A stretch of DNA of 64,000 nucleotides, taken from the NCBI RefSeq assembly GCF_027812955.1, contig NZ_JAPYZV010000001.1:584664-648663 (forward strand). The letters are read 5' to 3'. The position numbers were made by a program, and so were the translations under genes. The stretch's first letter is position 1, and each line of letters starts with the position of its first letter. The stretch is from Pedococcus sp. 5OH_020. GTDB lineage: Bacteria > Actinomycetota > Actinomycetes > Actinomycetales > Dermatophilaceae. The notes below the pieces were generated by a model. It made no database searches. It was not told where the DNA came from and saw nothing but the letters and a program-made list of their open reading frames with translations. Below are positions 33,684-42,934 of this stretch, one piece after another.

Positions 33684-33875
33684 GTGGCCACCTCGACGAA
33701 CGTGCTCTGATTGAGCGGGCCACCGGGTACATCGCTGAAACGCGCGGCCTGGACACGAGCCAGGCCCACAGCGTCCTGCGAGCGGCAGCAGCCGAGGCGG
33801 GCGTCGCGGAGGTCGACGCCGCCCGAGCCGTTCTCAAGGGGCCTTCCTTGGCGTCACGAGAGCCGCGGAACTGAC
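33684..33875 (+). pseudogene. ANTAR-domain remnant
   Basis: An open frame without its own start reads LIERATGYIAETRGLDTSQA, then HSVLRAAAAEAG and VDAARAVLKG, ending TGA at 33875. The spacing of the small residues and helix pattern match the three-helix RNA-binding ANTAR domain, but the N-terminal sensor domain is missing. It is the first of three such remnants in this window. Confidence 0.5.
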
Positions 33876-34007
33876 CGACGGGCCGACCTCCTCGAGATGG
33901 CGTGGCGGAGGACGCGCAACGCCCAGCGGTTGCCGCCCTCATGCCGCTTGGCCATACCCTTCCGAGCCATCTATTGAGCCCAGTGTCGCCCCATGGCATC
34001 CTGCTGC

Positions 34008-34048
34008 CGCGCGCCCCCTCGCCTTCCCCGGCGTTCAGGGGGCGTGCG
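34008..34048. terminator. GC-rich hairpin
   Basis: CGCCCCCT (34012-34019) pairs with AGGGGGCG (34037-34044), extended by a few more pairs on the outside. Similar hairpins occur at 42796-42833 and 43577-43618 next to other gene remnants. Confidence 0.4.
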
Positions 34049-34122
34049 CCAAGCCGCAGCGACAAGGTTGCTGGCCCATGAGGGTCCGCCCGTTGGGTGA
34101 TACCCCCTGGCATACTCGCGTC

Positions 34123-34632
34123 ATGGACCACGCCCGCGCGGCGTACGTGATCGGGCTGGACGGCCTGGATGAAGGCCGGGCTGTTGCCGCCTGTCGATCA
34201 GCTTTGGAGATGGTCGCGCCCGAGATGCGCCACGCGGAGACGGATATCCCCTGGGAGTCGCGCGACACATGGCCGGCAGAGGTCGTGGATTCGGCATCGA
34301 GGCTGGTCGATCGGTTCGGGAACAAGTCGAAGTGGCCCGACCGGTACATGCAGACCGGCGTTAGGTCGGTGGCAGACGCCCAGGTGCGGTCCGATTTCAT
34401 GGCGGTCGCCCCCTACGCGTTCGATGCCGCGTTTTGGGGCTGCGACTATCGGGAGGTCGCGCAGCTCAATGACGAGGCGATGTCGTTCGTGATCTGGCTG
34501 ACCGAGCCGCAGCGTGAAGCTCTCGTTGGGGTGGTCGGGGCACAGCGAGTGACCCTTAGGGGCGAGTGGAATCGCTCTCATCCCTCGCGCTGGCGGCGGT
34601 GGCTGCACGGTCTTGCTCCGCGTTCGGGGTAG
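34123..34632 (+). CDS. Hypothetical protein of 169 residues
   Basis: From ATG 34123: MDHARAAYVIGLDGLDEG, RAVAACRSALEMVAPEM, SRLVDRFGNKSKWPDRYM and NDEAMSFVIWLTEPQREALV. A soluble alpha/beta or helical protein with good codon bias. No family recognised. The start at 34123 is preferred over 34078 because the extra leader lacks coding character. Confidence 0.5.
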   Translation: MDHARAAYVIGLDGLDEGRAVAACRSALEMVAPEMRHAETDIPWESRDTWPAEVVDSASRLVDRFGNKSKWPDRYMQTGVRSVADAQVRSDFMAVAPYAFDAAFWGCDYREVAQLNDEAMSFVIWLTEPQREALVGVVGAQRVTLRGEWNRSHPSRWRRWLHGLAPRSG

Positions 34633-34756
34633 GCGCCTGGTTGGACGGCCCGGGACAGACACCGCATCAACCGGTGGGGTGATCGATCAGATCACGGTGC
34701 CCACCGATGCCCTCGGGTACCACCGACTTCGAGCGCTTGCCGACCAGCACGCTCTG

Positions 34757-35200
34757 TTACGAGGAGCGGTGTTGCTGCGATTTCGCCCGGAAATGGGCGT
34801 CCATATCCCCACGTCTGGTGGTCCGTGGACGCGGCTCCATAGGTTCGCTGATGACACGAGTGAGGTCACCTTGGACGAAGAATAGTTCAGGGTGATCGAC
34901 GGCCGTCTTCCACAGCGTGGTGTACCCGTGGCTCGCTTCCTTCTTCTCCTTGGCATATCCCCTGATGCCCCAGACGACTCCGATGGTTAGGCACACGAGG
35001 ACGATCGAGCCGAAAAGCAGAGCCCAGTACCACCACTGGCCGGGCAAGGCCGCCTCGGCGCTTGTGGCCAGAACCGCCAAGATAGCAAGGATCTCTGCGA
35101 GTCCGCCACGCGCCAGAAGTTGCTTAGCCGACCACCCGGGCAACGTTTGAAGTGGCAAACCGTTGGACTCTTCCCTGGAGTTTGACGTGTCACTCAACAC
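34757..35200 (-). CDS. Small two-helix membrane protein, GYTT-W family, copy A
   Basis: 147 residues from GTG 35200, with GGAG about 11 nt upstream. TLPGWSAKQLLARG precedes two membrane helices (LAEILAILAVLATSAEAALP, then WYWALLFGSIVLVCLTIGVV). A cytosolic GIRGYAKEKKE, GYTTLWKTAVDHPEL and SEPMEPRPRT follow. The protein at 41139-41576 is clearly homologous along its length, and the one at 37823-38146 shares the GYTTW end. Function unknown. Confidence 0.6.
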   Translation of the reverse strand: MLSDTSNSREESNGLPLQTLPGWSAKQLLARGGLAEILAILAVLATSAEAALPGQWWYWALLFGSIVLVCLTIGVVWGIRGYAKEKKEASHGYTTLWKTAVDHPELFFVQGDLTRVISEPMEPRPRTTRRGDMDAHFRAKSQQHRSS

Positions 35201-35575
35201 TTTGCGGGCTCCTTAGACGGTGCCATGCCAAGCCCCATTACAGCAGAGCCGAGTGCGCCCCATCCGAAGACGGCGTCGCCTACTCAAGGTCTCCTTCCCC
35301 GGGGATGCCGAACTTCGGGGCAGGCGGAGAGGCTAGCGAGCGAGACGCCAGCCGCCTCGGCGATCTGGGGCGGGCAACTGCGTCATGCGCGGCAGCTTGC
35401 CGCACCGGCGACCGCGTGGCGTGAGTCATCCACCCGGACGGAAACATCCCTTCGCTCACGCAGCTCCGCTGACGCCGCTCGCCCGGACACTCGCACCCAG
35501 CGACTTCCAAGCAGGACGCTGGCGGAGCGGTTCTCCATCGATGTTTACGACTACGGCAGCGCTCATGTCGCTAAC

Positions 35576-36136
35576 ATGATTGGCTCCTACCTGAAATCAA
35601 GGATGATTGCGAGGAAAAGACACTTGAGCGGGCACCGAAGCGTTCGCCTCGCGGGCGTCGGACACGATGAATTTGAAGCCTTCGCCGCTGCCGCGTTGGC
35701 TGATCCAACTGCCACGCGGACGAGGATCCTCGTTGCTAGGCATGGAAGCCAACTGCGGCTGAGGTTCCTCGACGACCAGTACCGTGGGCCCCAGGGCACG
35801 TTCTCCGTTCAAAGGGTTGAAGAAGAGGGCGGAGGTCTTCGGCTTGAGGGAAAGATGAGCTGGTCGGCATACGCGGCACTCGTCGCTGCTTTCACGGTTC
35901 TCGCTCTGTTCGGCGCCGGTGTGCTCATCTTTGGTGATGGGACAGCGGACGCGCTCGTCCTTGGGTGGTCGATGCTGATCTTGTTTGGGCTGGTCGCCGT
36001 GGCCGGGTGGGGGGTATACCGAAAGCAACTGGACTACCAGCAGGAGAAGCTAAGCGCAGCTCTCGCCTCAGCAGTCGGTTGGAACCGATCACCGTCTTCT
36101 GGCAAGGGGTCTGCTGCAGGGATAGGTGACACCTGA
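35576..36136 (+). CDS. Hypothetical membrane protein
   Basis: 186 residues from ATG 35576; no clear ribosome-binding site, so the true start may be upstream where the frame stays open. SGHRSVRLAGVGHDEFEAFA and ILVARHGSQLRLRFLDDQY form a soluble N-terminal part, followed by two membrane helices (AYAALVAAFTVLALFGAGVL and LVLGWSMLILFGLVAVAGW) and a charged tail. No family recognised. An IS3 remnant begins 40 nt downstream. Confidence 0.5.
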   Translation: MIGSYLKSRMIARKRHLSGHRSVRLAGVGHDEFEAFAAAALADPTATRTRILVARHGSQLRLRFLDDQYRGPQGTFSVQRVEEEGGGLRLEGKMSWSAYAALVAAFTVLALFGAGVLIFGDGTADALVLGWSMLILFGLVAVAGWGVYRKQLDYQQEKLSAALASAVGWNRSPSSGKGSAAGIGDT

Positions 36137-36175
36137 TTTGCGTCGATGTGTGTCGGCGCTGGAAGGATGTGCACA

Positions 36176-36442
36176 ATGCCCAAGGCGTTTCCCAAGGAGT
36201 TCCGGCAGGACGTGATCGGGGTCTACAAGGACTCCGATGCCTCGGTCGCCCAGGCCGCGAAGGGCTTCGGTATCTCGGCTTCGTGTTTGGAGCGGTGGCT
36301 CCGATCGACGAGCGCAGCTCGTCGGTCTCGTCTGGTTCGAGCCGGCGCGGGGCGATGAGTGGGATGCGTTGCCTGGGGCGACCAAGCGGATCAGGCTGCT
36401 CGAGCAGGAGAACGAGATCCGGCGACGGCGCGCACGAATACG
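36176..36442 (+). pseudogene. IS3-family orfA (HTH subunit) remnant
   Basis: The ATG at 36176 gives MPKAFPKEFRQDVIGVYKDS, VAQAAKGFGISASCLERWL, the helix-turn-helix of IS3-type OrfA. The frame is then lost, and the leucine-zipper part TKRIRLLEQENEIRRRRA follows in a different frame to about 36442. Sequence between the two parts is scrambled. There is no orfB. The remnant interrupts the gene fragment at 36446-36736. Confidence 0.7.
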
Positions 36443-36445
36443 TGC

Positions 36446-36736
36446 GGTTCCCCGCCAGATGCTGCTCACCCAGTCCGTGGCGATCTGCTGCACCGTGCCG
36501 GCGTCGTCCGGAACCTCCACGTTCGCCTCGGCGACTAAATCGGCGAGCAGTTGTTCCAGCGCCCACGCATCGTGTCGATCCTGGCCCGCGAGCGTGCGGA
36601 CCGACTCGGTATCCAAAAGGTCAGAGGCAAGCCATCGCGCTGCGAGGTCTGGGAGTTCGTCGGACCGGACAAGCCCCAGCCGATGCAGCACCACAGTCTC
36701 CACAAGGTCGGGCAGGGCTGCCCCATCAGAGCGCAC
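36446..36736 (-). pseudogene. 5' fragment of a hypothetical gene cut by the IS3 remnant
   Basis: From GTG 36736 about 97 codons have good coding character: LPDLVETVVLHRLGLVR, ELPDLAARWLASDLLDTES, WALEQLLADLVAEANV and TVQQIATDWVSSIW. The frame then enters IS3 DNA antisense. The remainder of the gene is missing. Family not recognised. Confidence 0.5.
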
Positions 36737-37114
36737 GGCATTAGGATGTCAGGCGCTGCCGATCCGGGCAGACAAACCAACCATCTCGTCACTGCCGAGA
36801 TACCTTCCTTTGAGCCGCCGACCCGGCGCTCCACTCTCCGCCGACGTAGAGCCGGGCATCCAGGGCCCAAAGCCCTGCCCTTCCTGGCCCAGCGCTGGTC
36901 GCCGCCGGTCGGCTGACCCGGCAGGAGTGGGTGGATGCGTCGGCAACGGCTTGATCAAGCAGGATGGCGAACGTGCCTGAATCCGCCCGCGGACCTTTGC
37001 CAGGCTTCAGCAACGCGCCGCTTCCCGTGCTGCACAATCCTGAGCGTGCCACCTTTGAGATGCTTGCAAATTCAGTAGTGTGAGGCGTGGGCGAATAACG
37101 GGAAGGGCGTGGGG

Positions 37115-37519
37115 ATGAGCGAGGGAGGACGGGCATCGTCCATCGCGGCTCTGGCATTTAGCGTTCTGCCAGGGTGGCTTGTCGTCACCGGCACGGCGCT
37201 TACCGGCTGGCTGGATGAGAGAACACCCTGGAGCCCAGCGCCCTTCGGGGTCGGAGGCTTCGCGGCCATCGCGATCCTAAACCTCGGCAAGATCGCATTG
37301 AGCGAGTTCCCGAGTTCCGAGGATGTCGGTCGGATTCCTTGGTTCTCGGGGGTCGCTTCGGACATCTATCTTTCCCGCTCGTACCTTGCTCGGCGCGCAG
37401 ACGCCGCAAGGTTACCCGCCAGCGCCGTGATCGCCGCGGCGTGGTCACCGTGGTGGGTGATGGCTGGGTTCTGGGTCTACCTCGTCATCCACGCGATCGC
37501 CGATTTTCTACCTTTGTGA
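37115..37519 (+). CDS. Small membrane protein
   Basis: 134 residues from ATG 37115 with GGAAGGG upstream (GTG 37109 also in frame). Hydrophobic segments at SIAALAFSVLPGWLVVTGTA, FGVGGFAAIAILNLG and WWVMAGFWVYLVIHAI; a loop with SEFPSSEDVGRIPWFSG. No known family. Confidence 0.5.
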   Translation: MSEGGRASSIAALAFSVLPGWLVVTGTALTGWLDERTPWSPAPFGVGGFAAIAILNLGKIALSEFPSSEDVGRIPWFSGVASDIYLSRSYLARRADAARLPASAVIAAAWSPWWVMAGFWVYLVIHAIADFLPL

Positions 37520-37822
37520 GTGCTGAACAGCGAAAATGGTCGTTGGTCCTTAGGTCGCCGACATAAGTCGTCGGCTTCTGGCGTGGGCCCACGAACCGGG
37601 ACAGGCATCAGGGGGGCGAGCCCCCTTCGGCCCGATCAGTGGCCTAGCTCCGACCGGGCGAAGGATCTCCGCCGTGCCGGATCCGTGCCCATTCGGGGCA
37701 TGTGGTGGCCTCTGGGGGTGGCTCAGGGTCACTGTCTGTGAGCACGTCCAGGCGTAGGTGAGCCCACGTCCCAATCTGGACGTCCGCGCGGACTGCGGCA
37801 GTTGACGGCGAATCAGGAGCGC

Positions 37823-38146
37823 TCAGAGCAGGCCTGCCCTCTTGAGCTCCTGAATCGACGGCCAGGTGGTGTACCCGAGTTTCCGCTCCTGCATGTATGG
37901 CTTGTAGGCGAAGGCAGCGCCGACGATGACAACGGCGCCCTCAACGACGGCGGCCACCATCACCACCGTCACAGCGGTGTTGTTCTGCCAGAAGAATCCC
38001 AGCGCGAACATGACTGCCGCCGTTGCCAAGATCGCCCCAACGGGGTAGCGAAGCCAGCGTCGGTACTGTCTGGCAGGGGGCTGGATGGGAAGGGACATCC
38101 ATTCGTTTGGGCTGGGGATCCGAAGGATCGTGCTGCCTTGGGCCAT
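37823..38146 (-). CDS. Small membrane protein, GYTT-W family, short member
   Basis: 107 residues from ATG 38146, with GGAGG 9 nt upstream. Two membrane helices (YPVGAILATAAVMFALGFFW, VTVVMVAAVVEGAVVIVGAA) precede YMQERKLGYTTWPSIQELK. The GYTTW segment right after the second helix matches the same position in the proteins at 34757-35200 and 41139-41576, but this one ends early (about 40 residues shorter). Confidence 0.55.
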   Translation of the reverse strand: MAQGSTILRIPSPNEWMSLPIQPPARQYRRWLRYPVGAILATAAVMFALGFFWQNNTAVTVVMVAAVVEGAVVIVGAAFAYKPYMQERKLGYTTWPSIQELKRAGLL

Positions 38147-38250
38147 GCGCTTTCGTCCTCCACCTTCTCCGTTCCGGGCGAGACTCTTGGCGTCTCCGAC
38201 GTAGGCAACATACCGACCACTGTCGATACAGACTCAGAAACCATCAGAAG

Positions 38251-38463
38251 TCACCCGAGTCGTATACGAAGGCAAGCGCCTCTGACATCGGCGGGCCGCG
38301 CAGATCGCGGCATGACCGCACCCCGCGGACTGCGGTTTGGAGGATTCTCCCGCGCCAGGGCCGTCGTCGCCCACCAGAGCAGACCCCCGACCAAGAGAAC
38401 CGGGGCCACAACCATCCCGGCGAAGGCCACCTTCAGGCGACGTCGCTCAAGCTCTCGCGTCAT
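38251..38463 (-). CDS. Single-helix small membrane protein
   Basis: 70 residues from ATG 38463, with GAGGGG close upstream. MTRELERRRLKVAFAGMVV, APVLLVGGLLWWATTALA gives one helix, then a basic tail. Possible small gene; evidence is moderate. Confidence 0.4.
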   Translation of the reverse strand: MTRELERRRLKVAFAGMVVAPVLLVGGLLWWATTALARENPPNRSPRGAVMPRSARPADVRGACLRIRLG

Positions 38464-38603
38464 CCCCTCGGACTGAACTGCCTGTAAGTGTTCGGGGTGG
38501 CTGGCCTGGGGCTGGCTACCCCGAACATCTCGCACGGTCGCCGGCGGAACGCCCGCATCGCGTCCGCCTGGGGCGCGCGACGGAAACTACACCGAACCTT
38601 TGG

Positions 38604-38947
38604 TCAGTCGGCGATCCATCGAAGGACCGCCCCAGAACTGTGGGCGCACAGCTCAGCCATCACGCGCAATCGCTGCAGGCCTCTCAGCTCCGCGCCAGGC
38701 GTGGCGAACGGCAGGGCCTCCCAGATGTCGGCCAACAGCGGCGCCATGTCATCCCTGCTCATGTCCGTGGTGGCGTACGGGTCCACAGCTCCCAGTACCG
38801 GTAACCCCACGACGTTGAGTCGGCCAGGTAAGTCTCGTCGAAGAACCGATCAAAGTCCCCAGTTGTGTCGAAGGTACCTGCGGAGGGGTCCGGGAGTTGT
38901 CCGATCTGTCGGCCATCTCCGGCTCGAAGCTCGACGCACATGGGCAC
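38604..38947 (-). pseudogene. Hypothetical gene with a frameshift near 38.84 kb
   Basis: GGAGG lies 8 nt before GTG 38947. The first frame gives MCVELRAGDGRQIGQL and FDTTGDFDRFFDETYL. The coding signal then moves to another frame, LNVVGLPVLGAVDPYATTDM, LLADIWEALPFATPG and LCAHSSGAVLRWIAD, ending at 38604. Joining the frames with a one-base change would give an ordinary soluble protein of about 114 residues. It could be a pseudogene or a sequencing error. Confidence 0.5.
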
Positions 38948-39003
38948 GTGGACATCCTCCCCGGTGATCGACGCCGACGCGCTCCGCTGCCGCGGAGCGG
39001 CCG

Positions 39004-39309
39004 TCAGTCGAGACTGCGCACGTCCAGCCCGGTCGGGGTGGACGTCATCACTCCCCGCCGGCCGCTGAAGGTCAGCAGGGCCTCCCGCACATGCTCGGCT
39101 AGCAGCCATTCCCCGCGCGCCCTCACCGAACCATGAGCCGACCGGGCCGCCGCACGCCGATCGGCAGCGAGCCGACGCAGGTCGTCGCGCGCCACCGACC
39201 AGGTGACGACCTGCTGGCCGTCATCTGAGCTCGTGAAGACAACGCGCCGGTCATCTCGCCTCGTCTCGAAGCCCGGTACGCGCAGGGCCTCGTCGAGCTG
39301 GTCGTCCAC
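39004..39309 (-). CDS. Small hypothetical protein
   Basis: 101 residues. MDDQLDEALRVPGFETRRDD, VVFTSSDDGQQVVTWSVARD, RGEWLLAEHVREALLTFSGR. A compact alpha/beta profile with good codon bias. No family recognised. A 46 bp repeat shared with 47931-47976 lies right upstream of its start. Confidence 0.5.
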   Translation of the reverse strand: MDDQLDEALRVPGFETRRDDRRVVFTSSDDGQQVVTWSVARDDLRRLAADRRAAARSAHGSVRARGEWLLAEHVREALLTFSGRRGVMTSTPTGLDVRSLD

Positions 39310-39321
39310 CCGAGTGAGTAT

Positions 39322-39367
39322 GCCAGTCCCTTCGTCCCCTCATCCCGCGATATCCGGACATGCCGAC
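39322..39367. repeat. 46 bp direct repeat, copy 1 (copy 2 at 47931-47976)
   Basis: Both copies share CGTCCCCTCATCCCGCGATA and flanking bases (about 40 of 46 identical), in the same orientation 8.6 kb apart. Copy 2 directly follows the resolvase pseudogene and breaks the TM0106 nuclease gene, so it looks like a transposon terminal sequence. A weaker partial match (GCGATCCGGACATGCCGA) lies near 40228. Confidence 0.5.
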
Positions 39368-39457
39368 GACAGGCCCGAGCTGGTCGGACTCTCGCAACCT
39401 GGCCCCCGAACACTCGCCTTCGGGGCTACGGTCGGATCGTGTCGAGGGGAAATTGAG

Positions 39458-40048
39458 GTGGCGGGGGTTATGTCGCCGGACGACGCGCGCCGGCTTCTGG
39501 GGGCCCGTGCGTCGCGACGCGTGTCTGCGGTGGTTGCCACACTCGGCTCAATCAACATCCTGTTGGCGGTCGGATTGGACCTCCGCACGTTTATCGCTCC
39601 TATTGGCCCCAGGTACGAGGGGGCATTCCTGCCGTCGTTCCTACTTGCCTTTGCGCTCTCGTGGTGGACCGTGCTGCTCATGATGGCCCTGGCGGGAGGG
39701 ACCCGCCGGGGCTTCCGCTCAGCAATGCCCCGGTGGGCGGATACCTTCGGGCGCCTACCCTCCTTCGTGCCTTGGACACTGGCGGCGGCGGCCCTGATCG
39801 GGCTGGTCTCCGCCGGGACCGGGATCTCCGCCACGGCGGAGGGCCAGCCGACCTTCGTTCCGGCCACGGGACAGTACACGCTGAACAACCACGGATCGGT
39901 CCGCACAGTGACGCGAGCCGTCTACGAGCAGGCCCTCGCCGGAGTGACTCGGCTGTTCCTCTGCGGGGCGATCCTCTTCAGCTGTCTCGCGGTCGCCGTG
40001 GCGCTGAACCACTGTCAAATGCTGGGGCGCCCACGCGGCCGTCGATGA
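39458..40048 (+). CDS. Hypothetical multi-helix membrane protein
   Basis: 196 residues from GTG 39458 (AGGGGA 7 nt upstream; ATG 39470 possible). Four hydrophobic segments: SAVVATLGSINILLAVGLDL, PSFLLAFALSWWTVLLMMAL, VPWTLAAAALIGLVSAGTG and TRLFLCGAILFSCLAVAVAL, with an extracytoplasmic loop containing FVPATGQYTLNNHGSV. No family recognised. Confidence 0.55.
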   Translation: MAGVMSPDDARRLLGARASRRVSAVVATLGSINILLAVGLDLRTFIAPIGPRYEGAFLPSFLLAFALSWWTVLLMMALAGGTRRGFRSAMPRWADTFGRLPSFVPWTLAAAALIGLVSAGTGISATAEGQPTFVPATGQYTLNNHGSVRTVTRAVYEQALAGVTRLFLCGAILFSCLAVAVALNHCQMLGRPRGRR

Positions 40049-40285
40049 CACCTACCTTGGTGAACGTGAGACAATGGCCCTCGCTAACAGCGACGGTGAA
40101 CAGCGACGGTGACGGCGTCCGCCGAGGTGATGACCAGCCCCGTGCGAGACGCGCCTTCTCGCATGGCCAGATGATCCCGACGACGAGTGTGCTTGCCCGA
40201 AACGTCTGCTCATCATCTTCCTATGCCGCGATCCGGACATGCCGATGAGCGGTAAACGTCGATCGCTGTGTGCGATGATCCCAAA

Positions 40286-40663
40286 GTGAGTGACGGCCCT
40301 GCTCCCCGGGGCACTGGGCTCCTCACGGCGACAGGGGGAGTCAACCTGCCCGAGGGGCTGAACCTGACCCGCCCGCTCGTGCGGCTGGAAGCTACCCCAA
40401 AGCGACTTATGCTCACTCCGCGATTTGGCCTGCGCCGGCTGCTCGGTCCATGGCAAATACCCAGGGGTAGCGTGGAGACCGTTCGCCCAACCAGCGGCCG
40501 GTTCCGCATACAGCTGTTCGGGGGGGATCTCCTCTCGGGGATAGAGATATTGGCGAGTCGCGGCAGACTTTGGATCTTCTGGTGCGCGGACCCTGCCGGC
40601 GTTCTCGAGGGTTTGGACGCACTGGGTTATCCGGTAACCAAGACGCCCTTGAGCCGCGTGTGA
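40286..40663 (+). CDS. PH-like small protein, copy 1 of a paralogous pair
   Basis: 125 residues from GTG 40286. GGVNLPEGLNLTRPLVRLEA, TPRFGLRRLLGPWQIPRG, GIEILASRGRLWIFWCAD and LEGLDALGYPV form a string of beta strands with a final helix, like a bacterial PH domain. The protein at 46455-46778 is homologous over the whole length (LTGPLVRLEATP, FGLGKFLGPWLIPR, RVWIFWSL, LRTLGYPV). Function unknown; soluble. Confidence 0.6.
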   Translation: MSDGPAPRGTGLLTATGGVNLPEGLNLTRPLVRLEATPKRLMLTPRFGLRRLLGPWQIPRGSVETVRPTSGRFRIQLFGGDLLSGIEILASRGRLWIFWCADPAGVLEGLDALGYPVTKTPLSRV

Positions 40664-41138
40664 TCTCGGCATTGGCCTCGGTCCAGGGCGCCCGCCCTCA
40701 GCATGACGGCTGCCCGCGCATGGATCTCATTGTGGCGTTCTGCTGATGGGGCTTCCGCGCACCCTCAAGACGGCGCCGATGATCCAAGAGGCGCACATCG
40801 AAGTTTGCACAACGAGCGAAACGGACGATCATGCCTGAGGCAAGGCGTGGGAGGCCGCGGGGCATGCTTCACTTTCGCCTGCGGTGCGTCGGCAAGTGCA
40901 AGGCGATTGCCGCCATGGGGTCAATCTCCAGTGTGGGGTTGATGCGGCAGCCGCAGGCCTCGACGCAGGGGGATGGCCATGCGTCTGGCGGGCTGGGGGG
41001 TAAAACTGGACAGGAGACGGCGGAGCAGCGCGATGCAGTGCCTGGCATGGACGCCGTCCGGTTCGGCACCATGGCTGCTGGCATAGCACTAGCGGGATCA
41101 GAACCATCGGGAGCGGAAATGGAATCCGGAGAACCAGC
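40664..41138. other. No gene seen
   Basis: About 475 nt with only short frames of poor coding character; the ribosome-binding site of the next gene (GGAGA at 41128) is at its end. Confidence 0.4.
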
Positions 41139-41576
41139 GTGTCGAACAGACCACATCCGCCGAAGGCTGTTTCGGAAGGGCCTGAGCCACTGAAGACGTT
41201 ACCTGGGTGGTCCGCAAAGAGACTTCTCTTTCGTGGGGTGGCGCTCGAGTTAGTCTGCTTTGGGGCCACGCTAGTCGTTGTGTTAGAGAGCAAGCTTCCT
41301 GGGCCTTGGTACTATTGGGGATTCAGTTTCCTGCTTATCGGGCTCGCATGCTTGGCAGTAGGACTAACACTGACCTTCCGCGGCTATGCTAAGGCGAAGC
41401 GGGAGCAGCTGTCGGGCTACACGACGTCATGGCGGACGGCGGTCGGCTTCCCGGCCCTGTACTACCTGACTGCCGACCTCACCACGATCATCAGCGCTCC
41501 GCACGAACCCCGGCCCAGGACTGGGCGCGCAGCGGACGAGCGCGAACATCTCAGAGCCAGAACGTCTGGCACCTAA
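41139..41576 (+). CDS. Small two-helix membrane protein, GYTT-W family, copy B
   Basis: 145 residues from GTG 41139, with GGAGA 6 nt upstream. LKTLPGWSAKRLLFRG, two helices (LELVCFGATLVVVLESKLPG, YYWGFSFLLIGLACLAVGLT), then FRGYAKAKREQ, GYTTSWRTAVGFPAL and ISAPHEPRPRT. It aligns with the protein at 34757-35200 from end to end on the opposite strand. The conserved cytosolic GYTT-W and EPRPRT elements suggest a common interaction site. Confidence 0.62.
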   Translation: MSNRPHPPKAVSEGPEPLKTLPGWSAKRLLFRGVALELVCFGATLVVVLESKLPGPWYYWGFSFLLIGLACLAVGLTLTFRGYAKAKREQLSGYTTSWRTAVGFPALYYLTADLTTIISAPHEPRPRTGRAADEREHLRARTSGT

Positions 41577-41951
41577 GTTGCCCGCCCGTTGTACCGCTCT
41601 CCATCATGGCCTGGAGGGCGGCCATGTCCGTGACGTCCGCGCTCAGCCCGACGTGGCTTGGGCCTGTCGGATCGGCGAAGGTACGAAGGCCGGTCGCCGG
41701 CGCACCGAAGTTGTCTCTTGCGCTGTGGCGCCGTGTGCAAGTGGATGACACGACTGGCGAGGCTCCGGACCCTACTACGATTAGGTGGTTTCTACGTCGG
41801 CCGGGCTGAGACGCGGGGCTTACACCCGCTGACCTGTACGTGGTTCCCCGGCTCTCAGCGGTGCTCCACAACGTCGTCAGTCCGAGATAGCAAGGCTATG
41901 AGCTGTGCCGGATCAGCACGAAAGAACGCCGACATCGAACACCGGCATGAG
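41577..41951. other. No confident gene
   Basis: A frame ending at 41809 (LSLALWRRVQVDDTTGEAPD) has some coding character but no start or family; it may be a gene remnant. Confidence 0.35.
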
Positions 41952-42572
41952 CTAGTCACGGGTGATGCCGAAGGGGTCGTCGTCGAACGTCTCGTCGTCC
42001 TCCCCGTCGTGGACGACGAAGACCGTGGCGTCGCGCTCCAGCCGCAGGCCGTCTGCGCGCTCAAGCCCCGCCAAGCCGTCTGAGTGCATCAGCTCCGCGG
42101 CTGCATCGCCGACCTGCTGAACGCGGGTCACCGCGTCCTCCTCGGTGTCGTCCGGCCACGCGCGCAAGTAGGCGATCCGTCCGGCCGCAATCGCGGCGGC
42201 TTCGTGCGTGATGCGGAAGTCCCAGCGGCCCAGGACCGACAGGATCGAGCCGCTTGCCGGCTCGTCCTCCCACTCCTCCTCCTCGTCCTGGTCGTCCTCG
42301 TCGTCAGGGCGAAGGCCGAGTGGGAAGGAGCCGCACCAGTCGAACTCCGCCTCGTTGAATGCCCGGGTGGCGGCCATCAGCCTCTTGCCAGATTCAAAGT
42401 ACGGCTGAAGCTCCTTCTGCCGCCCGGAGCGGGTGAGGGTGGACGAAACGTGATCGCGAAGAGCGGCGATCAGTTCCTCGACGCGCGTCGCGTACGCGTC
42501 CTTCGCCTCGGGGGTCCACTGGGTCTCCACGTACTCCTCGTCATCCACGACCCAGACGGTACATGCCGTCAA
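41952..42572 (-). CDS. Hypothetical acidic protein
   Basis: 206 residues from TTG 42572 (an internal GTG is also possible). WTPEAKDAYATRVEELIAAL, RSGRQKELQPYFESGKRLMA, a very acidic stretch (DDEDDQDEEEEWEDEPA), then WDFRITHEAAAIAAGRIAYL and a final acidic tail. Soluble and helical. No family recognised. Confidence 0.55.
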   Translation of the reverse strand: MTACTVWVVDDEEYVETQWTPEAKDAYATRVEELIAALRDHVSSTLTRSGRQKELQPYFESGKRLMAATRAFNEAEFDWCGSFPLGLRPDDEDDQDEEEEWEDEPASGSILSVLGRWDFRITHEAAAIAAGRIAYLRAWPDDTEEDAVTRVQQVGDAAAELMHSDGLAGLERADGLRLERDATVFVVHDGEDDETFDDDPFGITRD

Positions 42573-42934
42573 GGGGGTGGACTTGGTGGAGCCGGGGCGG
42601 TGCCGTTCGGCTCACCATGCTGGGACCACGTGGGGGGTGGCACCACACCCCTACCCAGCGGCCGGCCCGGTAATTCCACCCGCGAGACAGCCCGCGTCCA
42701 GACACCCAACACCTGATGGTCCCGCTGCTGGTCATGGCCCCGCCATGGCTCTCCTGAGCCATCATTTGCGCGCACCCCGGGCCTATGGCGCGCTGCTGGG
42801 CGCGCCTTCGCCTTCCCTCGGCTCTGAAGGGGCGCGGCAAGCCTCCCATCCGGTGGTGCCCATCACGATCGGCCCTTGCGGGCTCACCCTTTACTCCGCC
42901 CAGTCCGATCAGATCGACCCGACGTCCAGCACGT
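42573..42934. other. No gene seen; contains a GC-rich hairpin
   Basis: GCGCGCCTTC and GAAGGGGCGCG (about 42796-42833) pair imperfectly. This is one of three similar hairpins (also 34008 and 43577). The rest shows no coding signal. Confidence 0.35.

Noticed and set aside
33598..34131. Minus-strand frame of 177 codons upstream of flp
   Set aside because: It is antisense to the ANTAR remnant, and its translation is Arg/Ala-rich without structure.
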